Positions 12,566-20,664 of a DNA stretch of 52,529 nucleotides are shown here, in pieces. Position 1 is the stretch's first letter. The number at the start of each line of letters is the position of its first letter. Source of the stretch: a virus; IMG/VR virus record IMGVR_UViG_3300035074_000056, positions 1 to 52,529 of that record, one strand, 5' to 3'. The translations under genes were made by a program, and so were the position numbers. Below the pieces are notes generated by a model. That model was not told the DNA's origin, did no database searches, and was given only the letters and a program-made list of their open reading frames with translations.

Positions 12566-14186
12566 AGATGTAGTTAAGGGGCGTATTGCTGCGGGGGAAT
12601 TCGTCAAGCTGTCTTGCAGGCGGCATTTAAACGACCTCAAGAAACAGCAGAAAAGGACGTTTCCCTACAGGCTCAACCCGAAAAAGGTCGAGAAGGTTTG
12701 TAAATTCATTTCCCAGTTGAAACATATCAAAGGGAAATGGGCCGGGACTGAAATCAAATTAGAACCCTGGCAGGTGTTTTTCCTGGCCAACGTGTTCGGC
12801 TGGGAACGGAAATCGGACGGGCTGCGGCGCTTTCGGGAAGCTTACCTTGAAGTCCCCCGGAAGAATGCCAAGTCTACCCTTGCCGCCGGAATCGGGCTGT
12901 ATATGCTCACCGCAGATGGAGAGCCCGGTGCGGAAGTGTACGCAGGGGCCACCACCGAGAAACAAGCTTGGGAGGTGTTCAATCCTGCAAGGCTGATGTC
13001 CAAGCGGGATGCTGAGTTTTTAGAACATTTTGATCTGACGGTAGCAGCTCGATCAATCTTCAGTGAGGCCAATGCGGCCAAGTTCGAGCCGATTGTAGGC
13101 GATCCTGGGGATGGCTCCAGCCCGCATTGTTCTATTACGGATGAGTACCACGAACACCCTACCGACAGACAGTACGACACAATGGCCACCGGGATGGGGG
13201 CACGGGAACAGCCGTTACGGTTGATTACCACGACTGCCGGGGTGGATATTTCTTCTCCCTGCTATTTGAAGAGGGACGAGGTGATCAAGGTTCTCAGGGA
13301 AATCATCGAAGACCCGGAGATATTCGGACTCATCTACACCTTAGATGATGAGGATGAGTGGACGGAGTACGAGAACTGGAAGAAGGCCAACCCGAATTAC
13401 GGGGTTTCCGTCTTTAATGACTACCTGATAGGCCGTCTACGAACAGCAATCAACAACCCGGCCAAGCGAAACATCATCCGCTGTAAACATTTGAACCAGT
13501 GGATGAACAGCGCGGCGCTGTGGATGGATATCCTGAAGTGGAAACGCTGCGCAGATACCACGCTGTCGATTGATGATTTTGCTGGCGAGAAATGCGAAAT
13601 CGCGCTTGACCTGGCAACCAAGATCGACCTGGCAGCGAAAGCTTATATTTTCCACAAGAACGGGAAACGCTACCTTTTCCTGAAGTTTTACGCGCCGGAA
13701 GAAGCGGTACAAAACAACTCTCGTTATCAGCAATGGGTGGCCCAAGGGTGGATTAAGGAAACCATGGGCGACGTGATCGACTTTGAGCAGATCAAGGACG
13801 ATTTACGGGAAGATTGCAAACGCTTCGACATTCAGCACATCGCCTATGACCCTTGGCAGGCCACGCAATTAGCGACAGAAATGCTAGCCGAGGGTGCCCC
13901 GATGATGGAATACCGAAACACGGTCGGCACCATGTCGGAGCCCATGAAGCAGCTCCAGTCCGACGCCTACGCGGGGAAGATCGTTTACAACGGCGATCCA
14001 GTCCTCGATTGGATGATGAGCAACGTTACCGCCAAATTAGATTTTAAAGACAACATTTTCCCGCGTAAGGAAATTGATGCAAACAAGATCGACGGCGTGG
14101 TGGCATCAATCATGGCCATGGGCTTGTCGATTCTGTATCAGGACCAGTATCTAACGGGATACGAGCATGGGATTGAATTCATATAA
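12534..14186 (+). CDS. terL: terminase large subunit
   Basis: 550 residues from ATG 12534-12536 (MWDQIAQKYAEDVVKG), inside the TerS 3' end. ATPase: Walker A-like VPRKNAKST (107-115) and Walker B SITDEYHEH (D203, E204). The C-terminal nuclease carries acidic residues in IALDLATKIDLAA and YDPWQATQLATEMLAEG. This is the P27/HK97-like (Terminase_1) large subunit that pumps DNA into the prohead and cuts it. Length is normal. Stop TAA overlaps the portal ATG (TAATG). Confidence 0.95.
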   Translation: MWDQIAQKYAEDVVKGRIAAGEFVKLSCRRHLNDLKKQQKRTFPYRLNPKKVEKVCKFISQLKHIKGKWAGTEIKLEPWQVFFLANVFGWERKSDGLRRFREAYLEVPRKNAKSTLAAGIGLYMLTADGEPGAEVYAGATTEKQAWEVFNPARLMSKRDAEFLEHFDLTVAARSIFSEANAAKFEPIVGDPGDGSSPHCSITDEYHEHPTDRQYDTMATGMGAREQPLRLITTTAGVDISSPCYLKRDEVIKVLREIIEDPEIFGLIYTLDDEDEWTEYENWKKANPNYGVSVFNDYLIGRLRTAINNPAKRNIIRCKHLNQWMNSAALWMDILKWKRCADTTLSIDDFAGEKCEIALDLATKIDLAAKAYIFHKNGKRYLFLKFYAPEEAVQNNSRYQQWVAQGWIKETMGDVIDFEQIKDDLREDCKRFDIQHIAYDPWQATQLATEMLAEGAPMMEYRNTVGTMSEPMKQLQSDAYAGKIVYNGDPVLDWMMSNVTAKLDFKDNIFPRKEIDANKIDGVVASIMAMGLSILYQDQYLTGYEHGIEFI

Positions 14187-15457
14187 TGGGTCTAATCGAG
14201 CGAATTTCAAACCTATGGACGCCCAAAGCCTCCACCCCTGGTCCATTGGACGATTTTTGGTACAACCAAAGCCCGTACATGAGCAGCGCCGGGGTCAAGA
14301 TCAACCCGGACACAGCCATGCAGATTACGGCTGTATACGCCTGCGTCCGCGTGATATCGGAGACCATTGGCTCCCTGCCGCTGATTCTGTACAAAAACAC
14401 TGGGGATTCAGCCAAAGAACGGGCGATTGAGCATCCTCTTTATAAGATTCTGCAATTCCGGCCCAATCATTACCAAACCGCGTTTGAGTTCTGGGAACAG
14501 GTCGGGATCTCCTGCTGCATGCGGGGCGTGTTTTACGCCAAGATTGTGCTGAGCCGCTCGGGACAGGTGGAAGCCTTGCTTCCTTTGCATCCGGATCGCA
14601 TGTGGATTGAGTCTCTTGCCCCGTACAAGTGGCGTTATCGCTATCATGACGAGTTCGGCAATGAAAAATATTTTATGCCGGATGAGCTGTTCAGGGTGCT
14701 TTTGTACTCGGAACCGGACGGGATTACCCCGATTTCACCGATTAGGGCCAATGCGGACAGTGTAGGCATTACTGAAGCCGCTGAGCGATACGCAGCAAAC
14801 TATTTTGGTAATTCTGCCACCCCTGGCGGATCATTGGAAGCCGATGGTAGGCTGACCGATGAGGCTAAAAAAGCAGTCGGTGAAAGCTGGAACCGCATGT
14901 TCCGAGGCCCAGACAAGGCCGGTAAGATCGCGGTGCTGGATCAAGGTTTGAAATTCAAGCAGATCACCATTAATAACGACGATTCCCAGCTTTTAGAAAC
15001 CCGGCAATTCCAATTAACGGACATTGCCCGGATCTTCCGGGTGCCACCGCACCTCATTCAAGACCTCACCCGCTCCACCTTCAGCAACATTGAGCATCAA
15101 TCGCTGGATTTCGTGACCCACACCGCCCGCCCCTGGCTGCGGCGCATTGGGCAGTGTGTTCAGCGGGATTTGCTGCTGGATAACGAGCTGGATCAGTATT
15201 TTGCGGAATTCTGGACGAAGGATCTCATGGCGGCCGATGCCAAGGCGCGGGCGGAATACAACGCCAGCGGCATTCAAAACGGCTGGATGACGCCCAATGA
15301 GGCGCGGGTTTCCGAAGGCTTGAACCCTCTGGATGACCTGGATGAGCCCATGATTCCGAATAACCTGCGAAAACTCAGCGACCCACCGCCTACAGCGGCA
15401 CCCCCTGGCAAAGAACCGGGGCAGCAGTCCACAAGCAAGGGAAATAGCGATAAATGA
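14186..15457 (+). CDS. portal protein, HK97 family
   Basis: 423 residues. The typical start of the family is seen: early KINPDTAMQITAVYACVRVI, then SETIGSLPLILY and the HPLYKILQFRPN segment; further on come LETRQFQLTDIARIFRVPPHL and FWTKDLMAADAKARAEYN. It forms the dodecameric ring through which DNA enters and to which connectors bind. Begins on the last base of the TerL stop and overlaps the protease gene by 4 bases. Confidence 0.93.
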   Translation: MGLIERISNLWTPKASTPGPLDDFWYNQSPYMSSAGVKINPDTAMQITAVYACVRVISETIGSLPLILYKNTGDSAKERAIEHPLYKILQFRPNHYQTAFEFWEQVGISCCMRGVFYAKIVLSRSGQVEALLPLHPDRMWIESLAPYKWRYRYHDEFGNEKYFMPDELFRVLLYSEPDGITPISPIRANADSVGITEAAERYAANYFGNSATPGGSLEADGRLTDEAKKAVGESWNRMFRGPDKAGKIAVLDQGLKFKQITINNDDSQLLETRQFQLTDIARIFRVPPHLIQDLTRSTFSNIEHQSLDFVTHTARPWLRRIGQCVQRDLLLDNELDQYFAEFWTKDLMAADAKARAEYNASGIQNGWMTPNEARVSEGLNPLDDLDEPMIPNNLRKLSDPPPTAAPPGKEPGQQSTSKGNSDK

Positions 15458-16389
15458 AGCTTGCAAGCTTATTCAATAGCACCATTTGGGCGATTCGGGC
15501 GGAAGAATTCGAACTTTTAAACCAATATGTCTCGCTTCAGATTCGAGGCATTCAAAACCCGGAAGTAGAAGCCCAGATTCAGGCGTTAAAGCGTGGCCGT
15601 CCGGCTAAAATCTCCGGCGGCGTGGCTGTTTTGCCGGTTCGTGGCGTAATTTCCCACCGTTCTTCCTTTTTCTCCGAGCTTTTCGGCGGGGCCAGCGTGG
15701 AAAGAATGTCCGAAGACCTCGATATGATGGTGAAAAACCCGAATATCGGGGCGATTGTGCTAGATGTAGACTCCCCCGGCGGCTCTGTCTCCGGCGTTAT
15801 GGAATTTGCCGAGCAGATTCAGGAAGCTCGCAAGGAAAAGAAAATCGTGGCCGTTGCGAACCCTCAATCGGCCTCTGCGGCGTATCATATCGCCAGCGCA
15901 GCGGAAGAATTGATAGTGGCTCCCTCCGGGTCCGTGGGTTCCATCGGTGTGTTTATGATGCACCAGGACTTTTCCGAGGCTATGAAGGCTGAAGGCATCA
16001 ATACAACCTTCATCAAGGCTGGGAAGTATAAAACTGAGGGCAATCCCTATGAACCCCTCACAGACGAGGCCAAAGAGGCCCTGCAAGAGCGCGTAGACGC
16101 TTATTATGATTATTTCGTCAAAGGCGTGGCCAAAGGCCGGGGCGTGAATGCTTCGGATGTCCGGAATGGATTCGGGCAGGGGCGCATGGTGATGGCGAAA
16201 GACGCCGTGAAGCAAGGCATGGCGGATCGAGTGGGGACGTTGGCGGATACGCTGCAAAGACTCGGTGTAAAAGCCGAAAGTGAACGAAAGTTTCTCTCCG
16301 GTGAGGCGGAAACGCCGGACATAGAAGCGACAAGCGATGACAAAGCCCTGGAAGCAGAGCGGCGGCAGCGCGAGATCGACATGTTTTAA
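15454..16389 (+). CDS. S49 (SppA-like) prohead protease
   Basis: 311 residues with the SppA/ClpP-fold signature: VLDVDSPGGSVSG (103-114), nucleophile Ser141 in NPQSASAAYH, and the general-base Lys in KAGKYKTEGNPYEPLT (K191 or K193). Such S49 enzymes replace the U35-type protease in many HK97-like phages and trim the capsid N-terminal delta domain. ATGA-coupled to the portal and followed by the capsid gene after 21 bases with AAGGAGAG as RBS. Confidence 0.92.
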   Translation: MKLASLFNSTIWAIRAEEFELLNQYVSLQIRGIQNPEVEAQIQALKRGRPAKISGGVAVLPVRGVISHRSSFFSELFGGASVERMSEDLDMMVKNPNIGAIVLDVDSPGGSVSGVMEFAEQIQEARKEKKIVAVANPQSASAAYHIASAAEELIVAPSGSVGSIGVFMMHQDFSEAMKAEGINTTFIKAGKYKTEGNPYEPLTDEAKEALQERVDAYYDYFVKGVAKGRGVNASDVRNGFGQGRMVMAKDAVKQGMADRVGTLADTLQRLGVKAESERKFLSGEAETPDIEATSDDKALEAERRQREIDMF

Positions 16390-16410
16390 CACAATAAGGA
16401 GAGAACATTA

Positions 16411-17733
16411 ATGAACGACGCGATCGTTTCGCGCCAGCGCGAGCTTGCCGCAATCAAAAAAGATATGGAAACGCTGCATAAAGACAGTGGCAATAACAAA
16501 CTGTCCAGCGATCAGGAGATCACATGGGGCCAATTGCTGGAAAAAAAGAACGCAGTTGAAGCCGCATTGCAACGGGAAGTTGAGATCCACCAAGCGGATA
16601 AAACCCTGACTGCGCTTTCTGGTTCCGAAAAAGAACAACACGAAGAAGCTGAGCGCCAAGAATCTCTTGCAAACCCGAAATTGTTTGCCTCTTTGGGCGA
16701 TCAAATGCAGGCCATTCACCGTGCGATCTCCTCGCATGGCCGCGAAGTGGATGATCGGTTGCTGAAAATCAACGCTGCCGCTAGCGGGGCCGCAACCAGC
16801 CCGCAAGAGGATGGCGGTTATTTCATTCAAAAGCAATTCATGCAGGATATCTGGCAGAACCCGGTTTCTGTTGGCCAACTGGCTGCACGTTGCTCAAAAT
16901 ACACGATTGGCAACGGGTTCAACGGGATTAAAATCCCCATGCTGCGCGACACCAACCGGACAGATGGCAACCGTTTCGGCGGTGTGGCCGTGTATCGTGC
17001 GGGTGAGGCCACTAGCGTGGATTTCACCAAGATCAAGTTCGACATTTCGGAAATGTATGCCAACAAGATGCAAGGCTACTTTGCATTGACTCACGAAGTC
17101 ATGCGCGACGCTTCCGCAGTGGAATCCTTGACTAAAATGGCCATCGGTCAGGAATTTGCCGTGGTTTTGGATGAAGAAATCTATGACGGCGACGGCGGGC
17201 AAGGTCGTTGCAAGGGCTTCATGAACAGCGGGGCTAAAATCTCCGTGTCCAAGGAAACCAACCAGGCGGCGGCAACACTGGTACCGCAGAACATCGTGAA
17301 GATGTATGCCCGCATGAATCCCCGTTTCCTGTCCAATGCAGTTTGGCTAGCCAATAACGACATTATGCCGCAGTTGGCCTTGATGACTCTGCCGATTGGT
17401 ACTGCTGGTGTGCCGGTGTTCTTACCTCCGAATGGGTTAGCCAGCGCCCCTGGCGGCATGCTGTATGGCCGTCCCATTGTTTTTGTGGAAACCGCAGAAA
17501 CGCTGGGCACCGAAGGCGACTTGGTACTGGCCGATCTGAGCCAATACGCTTTGGTCCAGAAAGAAGGCATGCGGGTTGCTCAATCCGAGCATGTCCTGTT
17601 TGCCAGCGATCAGGTTGTCTTCCGCTTCACGATGGAAGTGGGCGGTCAATCCAAGTACAACGAGCCGATCACGCCTAAAAAAGGCACCAGTAACACGCTG
17701 TCGCCTTACGTCACCCTCGCGACTCGTTCATAA
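16411..17733 (+). CDS. major capsid protein, HK97 fold
   Basis: 440 residues. The first about 110 are a coiled-coil delta domain (MNDAIVSRQRELAAIKKDME ... EEAERQESL), expected to be removed by the S49 protease. The mature part has HK97-fold landmarks: DGGYFIQKQFMQDI, ALTHEVMRDAS, ILDEEIYDGDGG-like VVLDEEIYDGDG, and PRFLSNAVWLANND. Strong AAGGAG RBS. Followed by a stable hairpin without a T-run. Confidence 0.93.
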   Translation: MNDAIVSRQRELAAIKKDMETLHKDSGNNKLSSDQEITWGQLLEKKNAVEAALQREVEIHQADKTLTALSGSEKEQHEEAERQESLANPKLFASLGDQMQAIHRAISSHGREVDDRLLKINAAASGAATSPQEDGGYFIQKQFMQDIWQNPVSVGQLAARCSKYTIGNGFNGIKIPMLRDTNRTDGNRFGGVAVYRAGEATSVDFTKIKFDISEMYANKMQGYFALTHEVMRDASAVESLTKMAIGQEFAVVLDEEIYDGDGGQGRCKGFMNSGAKISVSKETNQAAATLVPQNIVKMYARMNPRFLSNAVWLANNDIMPQLALMTLPIGTAGVPVFLPPNGLASAPGGMLYGRPIVFVETAETLGTEGDLVLADLSQYALVQKEGMRVAQSEHVLFASDQVVFRFTMEVGGQSKYNEPITPKKGTSNTLSPYVTLATRS

Positions 17734-17744
17734 CATTCATTTTT

Positions 17745-17772
17745 CCACGGGAGAAGGCGGAACCTCCCGTGG
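17745..17772 (+). promoter_or_regulatory. mRNA hairpin after capsid gene
   Basis: Perfect 9-bp stem CCACGGGAG (17745-17753) / CTCCCGTGG (17764-17772) with a 10-base loop containing AAGGCGGAA. No T-tract follows, so it is more likely an RNA-stabilising or processing hairpin after the highly expressed capsid gene than a full terminator. Confidence 0.6.
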
Positions 17773-17809
17773 AACCCTCTATTTTCAGTAAATTTTAGGA
17801 GTTTCCGCC

Positions 17810-18319
17810 ATGCAAAACCAAGGCTATCCCTTTGTTGGCAACTTGCACGTTGTCAACTCGTTGCCCCCTTCGACCAACGCCACGGGCAGTTCGAACCTCA
17901 CCAGCGACGTGATGGCGCTCAAAAACTACAACCGAGCAGCCAACATCATCACATTTTCCACCCACGCGGATGCGGGCATTCTGACGGTTTACAAGTCCAG
18001 TGACTTGACCGCCAACAGCACCCGGACCATCGCGTTCACCTATTACTACAGCACTCAGGCAAGCGTAGACACGTTGAGCACCGCGCAATCTGCTACCAGC
18101 ACCGGGATTTCCCTGGGCACGGTCGATAACGGCATTGTGGTGTTTGAAGTGTCGATGGACGACCTCACTTCTACCAGCGGCATTAGCGCCACTACAGACG
18201 TGACGTTCTCGAACTTCTACTACACCCTGACCGAATCAACCGGCCAATCGGTGTCTGGTGTGACGATCCTTTCCGGCGCTCGCTACGTTCGTAGCCCGAT
18301 GCCCACTGCAATCGCGTAG
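17810..18319 (+). CDS. probable capsid decoration/head protein, 169 aa
   Basis: 169 residues, rich in Ser, Thr and beta-strand-formers (MQNQGYPFVGNLHVVNSLPP). It lies directly after the capsid gene with AGGAG upstream, the usual place for a capsid-stabilising (decoration) protein. No sequence family recognised. Its many Ser/Thr (about a quarter of residues) would make it a possible O-glycosylation acceptor given the sugar genes in this genome, but that is only inference. Confidence 0.6.
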   Translation: MQNQGYPFVGNLHVVNSLPPSTNATGSSNLTSDVMALKNYNRAANIITFSTHADAGILTVYKSSDLTANSTRTIAFTYYYSTQASVDTLSTAQSATSTGISLGTVDNGIVVFEVSMDDLTSTSGISATTDVTFSNFYYTLTESTGQSVSGVTILSGARYVRSPMPTAIA

Positions 18320-18329
18320 GGGGTGACTG

Positions 18330-18770
18330 ATGGGACTGAAAAGTGTTTATAACTCGACCTACGGGGCAACGGAAGGCGGGTTGCGTTGGGAGTCAAACTC
18401 GACTCAAAACGCGGCGATTATCCACTCCACGCAGGTCGTGCGGCATATCCCGATCTTTACCGGGTCAACGAGTGCCACAAACCCGCAATTCGGGTTCATC
18501 ACCGTAACTTCAACAAACGGAGCGCTGGTGTATGACATCGGCGCACCGATTGCCCCTTACGGTCATGAGTTGTCGATTTTCTGTGTGGCCCATACCTCGG
18601 TCAACACCGTGAAAGTCCGGTTCAGCACCGATGCTTCGATCACCCTCGACGGCACTAATGGGGCGGTCAGTTTCACCACTGGCGGCAACATTATTGACCT
18701 GATCGCGGCCTCTTCGCAGCGCTGGTACCTGAAGAACTACTCAACACAAGTCGCATTTTCAACCAACTAG
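18330..18770 (+). CDS. probable virion protein, 146 aa
   Basis: 146 residues (MGLKSVYNSTYGATEGGLRW), Ser/Thr- and beta-rich with NTVKVRFSTDASITLDGTNG, consistent with an extracellular beta-sandwich. GGGGTGA lies upstream. It is the second head-accessory gene after the capsid gene and immediately precedes the glycosyltransferase-like gene. Function unknown. Confidence 0.6.
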   Translation: MGLKSVYNSTYGATEGGLRWESNSTQNAAIIHSTQVVRHIPIFTGSTSATNPQFGFITVTSTNGALVYDIGAPIAPYGHELSIFCVAHTSVNTVKVRFSTDASITLDGTNGAVSFTTGGNIIDLIAASSQRWYLKNYSTQVAFSTN

Positions 18771-18792
18771 TCAGCATAGAAAGGCGGAATCT

Positions 18793-19671
18793 ATGGAACC
18801 TAAAAAAACTGAAGGTCTTGTTGCTGAAGCAATCAAGGCTCAAGTAAACCCTTTTGCCAAAGGGGTTAAAAAACGCACGGACAAGGTAGCCATCGTCGGC
18901 TTTGCGCCTTCGAGCATGAACCTTGCCCCCTGGCTGGACGAGTCTTGGGAAATCTGGACGCTGAATAACATTTATTCAGCGTTCCAGCCCGGACAGCCGT
19001 TCCGCTGGGATCGCTGGTTTGAAATGCACCCGAATTTCCGGCAATATGCGCCGTTTCAAGACATCCGCATGGACGCCGGGAGCATCGTGCGCGGGGATAA
19101 CCGCCCCAGCAATGTGGTGAAAATCGAGCATATCGACTGGCTGAAAGCACAAGGCCCGGAGAAGCCGATCTATACACTGAAGGATGAGCCGGACATTCCG
19201 GGCGCGGTGCCTTATCCGATTGAAGAAGTCAAAGCGTGGTGTGAAAAAGAGGGTTTGGCCCCCTACTTCAGTAATTCGATCAGTTACATGATCGTTAAGG
19301 TGCTGATGGAAAGCAAAGTCGCAACCGGCAACCCTGACGGCTATGAAGAACTAGGGGTGTGGGGTGTGGATATGGCCGCCGGGGGCGAGTACCAAATGGA
19401 ACGGCCTTCGGTGGAATACTGGCTTGGAGTGGCTAAGAAGTATGTCAAAGTCGTGCTACCGAAAGAATGCGAGCTGTTGAAAGCGCGCCTGTATGGCTAC
19501 GAGTCCGATAGTGACTTTGTGGCCAAGATCAAAACGCGTCACGGCGAACTCGCAGGCAACATGAACCGCGCCATGATGCAACAGCGGGAAGCGGAAAATG
19601 CCGCCAATTACTTCCGGGGCGCGGCGGATGACTGTTCATATATTTTGACCAACTGGGGAAACGGAGCGTAA
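18793..19671 (+). CDS. glycosyltransferase-like / MptE-Maf-like Rossmann protein
   Basis: 292 residues. After a 30-residue leader comes VAIVGFAPSSMNLAPWLDES, then WEIWTLNNIYSAF, RWDRWFEMHP, a YFSNSISYMIVKVLME helix, and ELGVWGVDMAAGGEYQMERP. This resembles the Rossmann-like DUF115/MptE group and sugar-nucleotide-binding phage proteins; Maf pseudaminyltransferases belong near this group. A role as the transferase for the phage's nonulosonic acid is attractive but unproven. It is preceded by AAGGCGGAA (18781-18789), the leader shared with pse genes, and sits among head-accessory genes. Confidence 0.5.
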   Translation: MEPKKTEGLVAEAIKAQVNPFAKGVKKRTDKVAIVGFAPSSMNLAPWLDESWEIWTLNNIYSAFQPGQPFRWDRWFEMHPNFRQYAPFQDIRMDAGSIVRGDNRPSNVVKIEHIDWLKAQGPEKPIYTLKDEPDIPGAVPYPIEEVKAWCEKEGLAPYFSNSISYMIVKVLMESKVATGNPDGYEELGVWGVDMAAGGEYQMERPSVEYWLGVAKKYVKVVLPKECELLKARLYGYESDSDFVAKIKTRHGELAGNMNRAMMQQREAENAANYFRGAADDCSYILTNWGNGA

Positions 19672-19674
19672 AAA

Positions 19675-20034
19675 ATGGGCTTAGGCACATTCAGTGTTTT
19701 GAATTTTGAGGCGGTTACTACTGTTGCAAGCAGCAGTTCACACACCGACGCTATCAATTTAAACGGTAATGTGCCTGTTGGGCTGATCGTATCCACGAAT
19801 ACGCTTGTTTCCACCTCAATCACGTTTGAAACCGCCAAAGGCAGCACGCACACGTTTTACGCCCTGGTCAGCAGTTCTGGCGGGGCAGTTACGGTGAACA
19901 CCTCTACCCAAGCCGCACAGCAATACAAGATCGATCCGACTTGGTTCTACGGCGCGGATTTTATCAAATGCGTGATGTCCTCCACTTCGGACGTAAACAA
20001 GACGTTGACGTGGGTTACGCGCCCAATCGCTTAA
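19675..20034 (+). CDS. probable virion protein, 119 aa
   Basis: 119 residues (MGLGTFSVLNFEAVTTVASS), Ser/Thr/Val-rich, beta-type; resembles small structural proteins describing a measured or binding domain (STQAAQQYKIDPTWFYGADF). Immediately follows the glycosyltransferase-like gene. No family assigned. Confidence 0.55.
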   Translation: MGLGTFSVLNFEAVTTVASSSSHTDAINLNGNVPVGLIVSTNTLVSTSITFETAKGSTHTFYALVSSSGGAVTVNTSTQAAQQYKIDPTWFYGADFIKCVMSSTSDVNKTLTWVTRPIA

Positions 20035-20046
20035 GGAGAGTTTTTA

Positions 20047-20625
20047 ATGGATCACAATGTGCAAACAGATGTCGGATTTGGCGGATCTGTAGCAGGCAGC
20101 GGCGGTTTGGGCCTGCATGGCCGCGCGCCTCGTTCTTTGTACCATGTGGAATGCGTGGCCCCGGACGGCACCGTGCGCTGGACGGCTGATTGTGGCAACG
20201 TCGTTACGCTCGACGGGCGGATCATGTTGCTGGATCGATTCTTTAAGGGATCCACCTACACGGCGGCTTTTTACGTGGGGCTGATTAAATCCACGCAGTC
20301 TCCGAACTCTACGGACTACATGGCCTCGACCACTCGGGATTGGAGCGAATCCACCTGCTATTCAGATGGCGCTCGCCGGACATTGACTTTGGGCACTGTT
20401 TCTACAGCTTCGGTGGATAACTCAGCCAGCAAGGCCAGCTATACTATCAACCAGACCACGGAAGTCTTCGGCGCGTTCGTCACCAATAGTTCGCAGATTT
20501 CCACCGGCAGCACCTATGTGCTGTACGGTGCGGCGGTGTTTGATACCCCGTCATCCTCCGGGCGCTCGGTGGTGTCTGGGGATACGCTGAATATCACAGT
20601 AACGCTGACCGCATCCACAAGCTAG
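20047..20625 (+). CDS. probable virion-associated protein, 192 aa
   Basis: 192 residues. The N-terminus is Gly-rich (GFGGSVAGSGGLGLHGRA), then YHVECVAPDGTVRWTADCGN, LDGRIMLLDRFFKGSTY and a beta-rich Ser/Thr C-terminus (SGDTLNITVTLTAST). The VxPDGtvrW ... N-VVT-G ... LD-F layout is recognised from phage structural proteins downstream of capsids. AAGGAGAG RBS. Function unknown. Confidence 0.6.
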   Translation: MDHNVQTDVGFGGSVAGSGGLGLHGRAPRSLYHVECVAPDGTVRWTADCGNVVTLDGRIMLLDRFFKGSTYTAAFYVGLIKSTQSPNSTDYMASTTRDWSESTCYSDGARRTLTLGTVSTASVDNSASKASYTINQTTEVFGAFVTNSSQISTGSTYVLYGAAVFDTPSSSGRSVVSGDTLNITVTLTASTS

Positions 20626-20664
20626 GTGCGGCATAACGACCCTATCCTAACAAAGGTGATTTAA

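Noticed and set aside
15760-16392. 210-residue antisense ORF in the protease gene
   Set aside because: It lies opposite a clear S49 protease with catalytic motifs; shadow frame.
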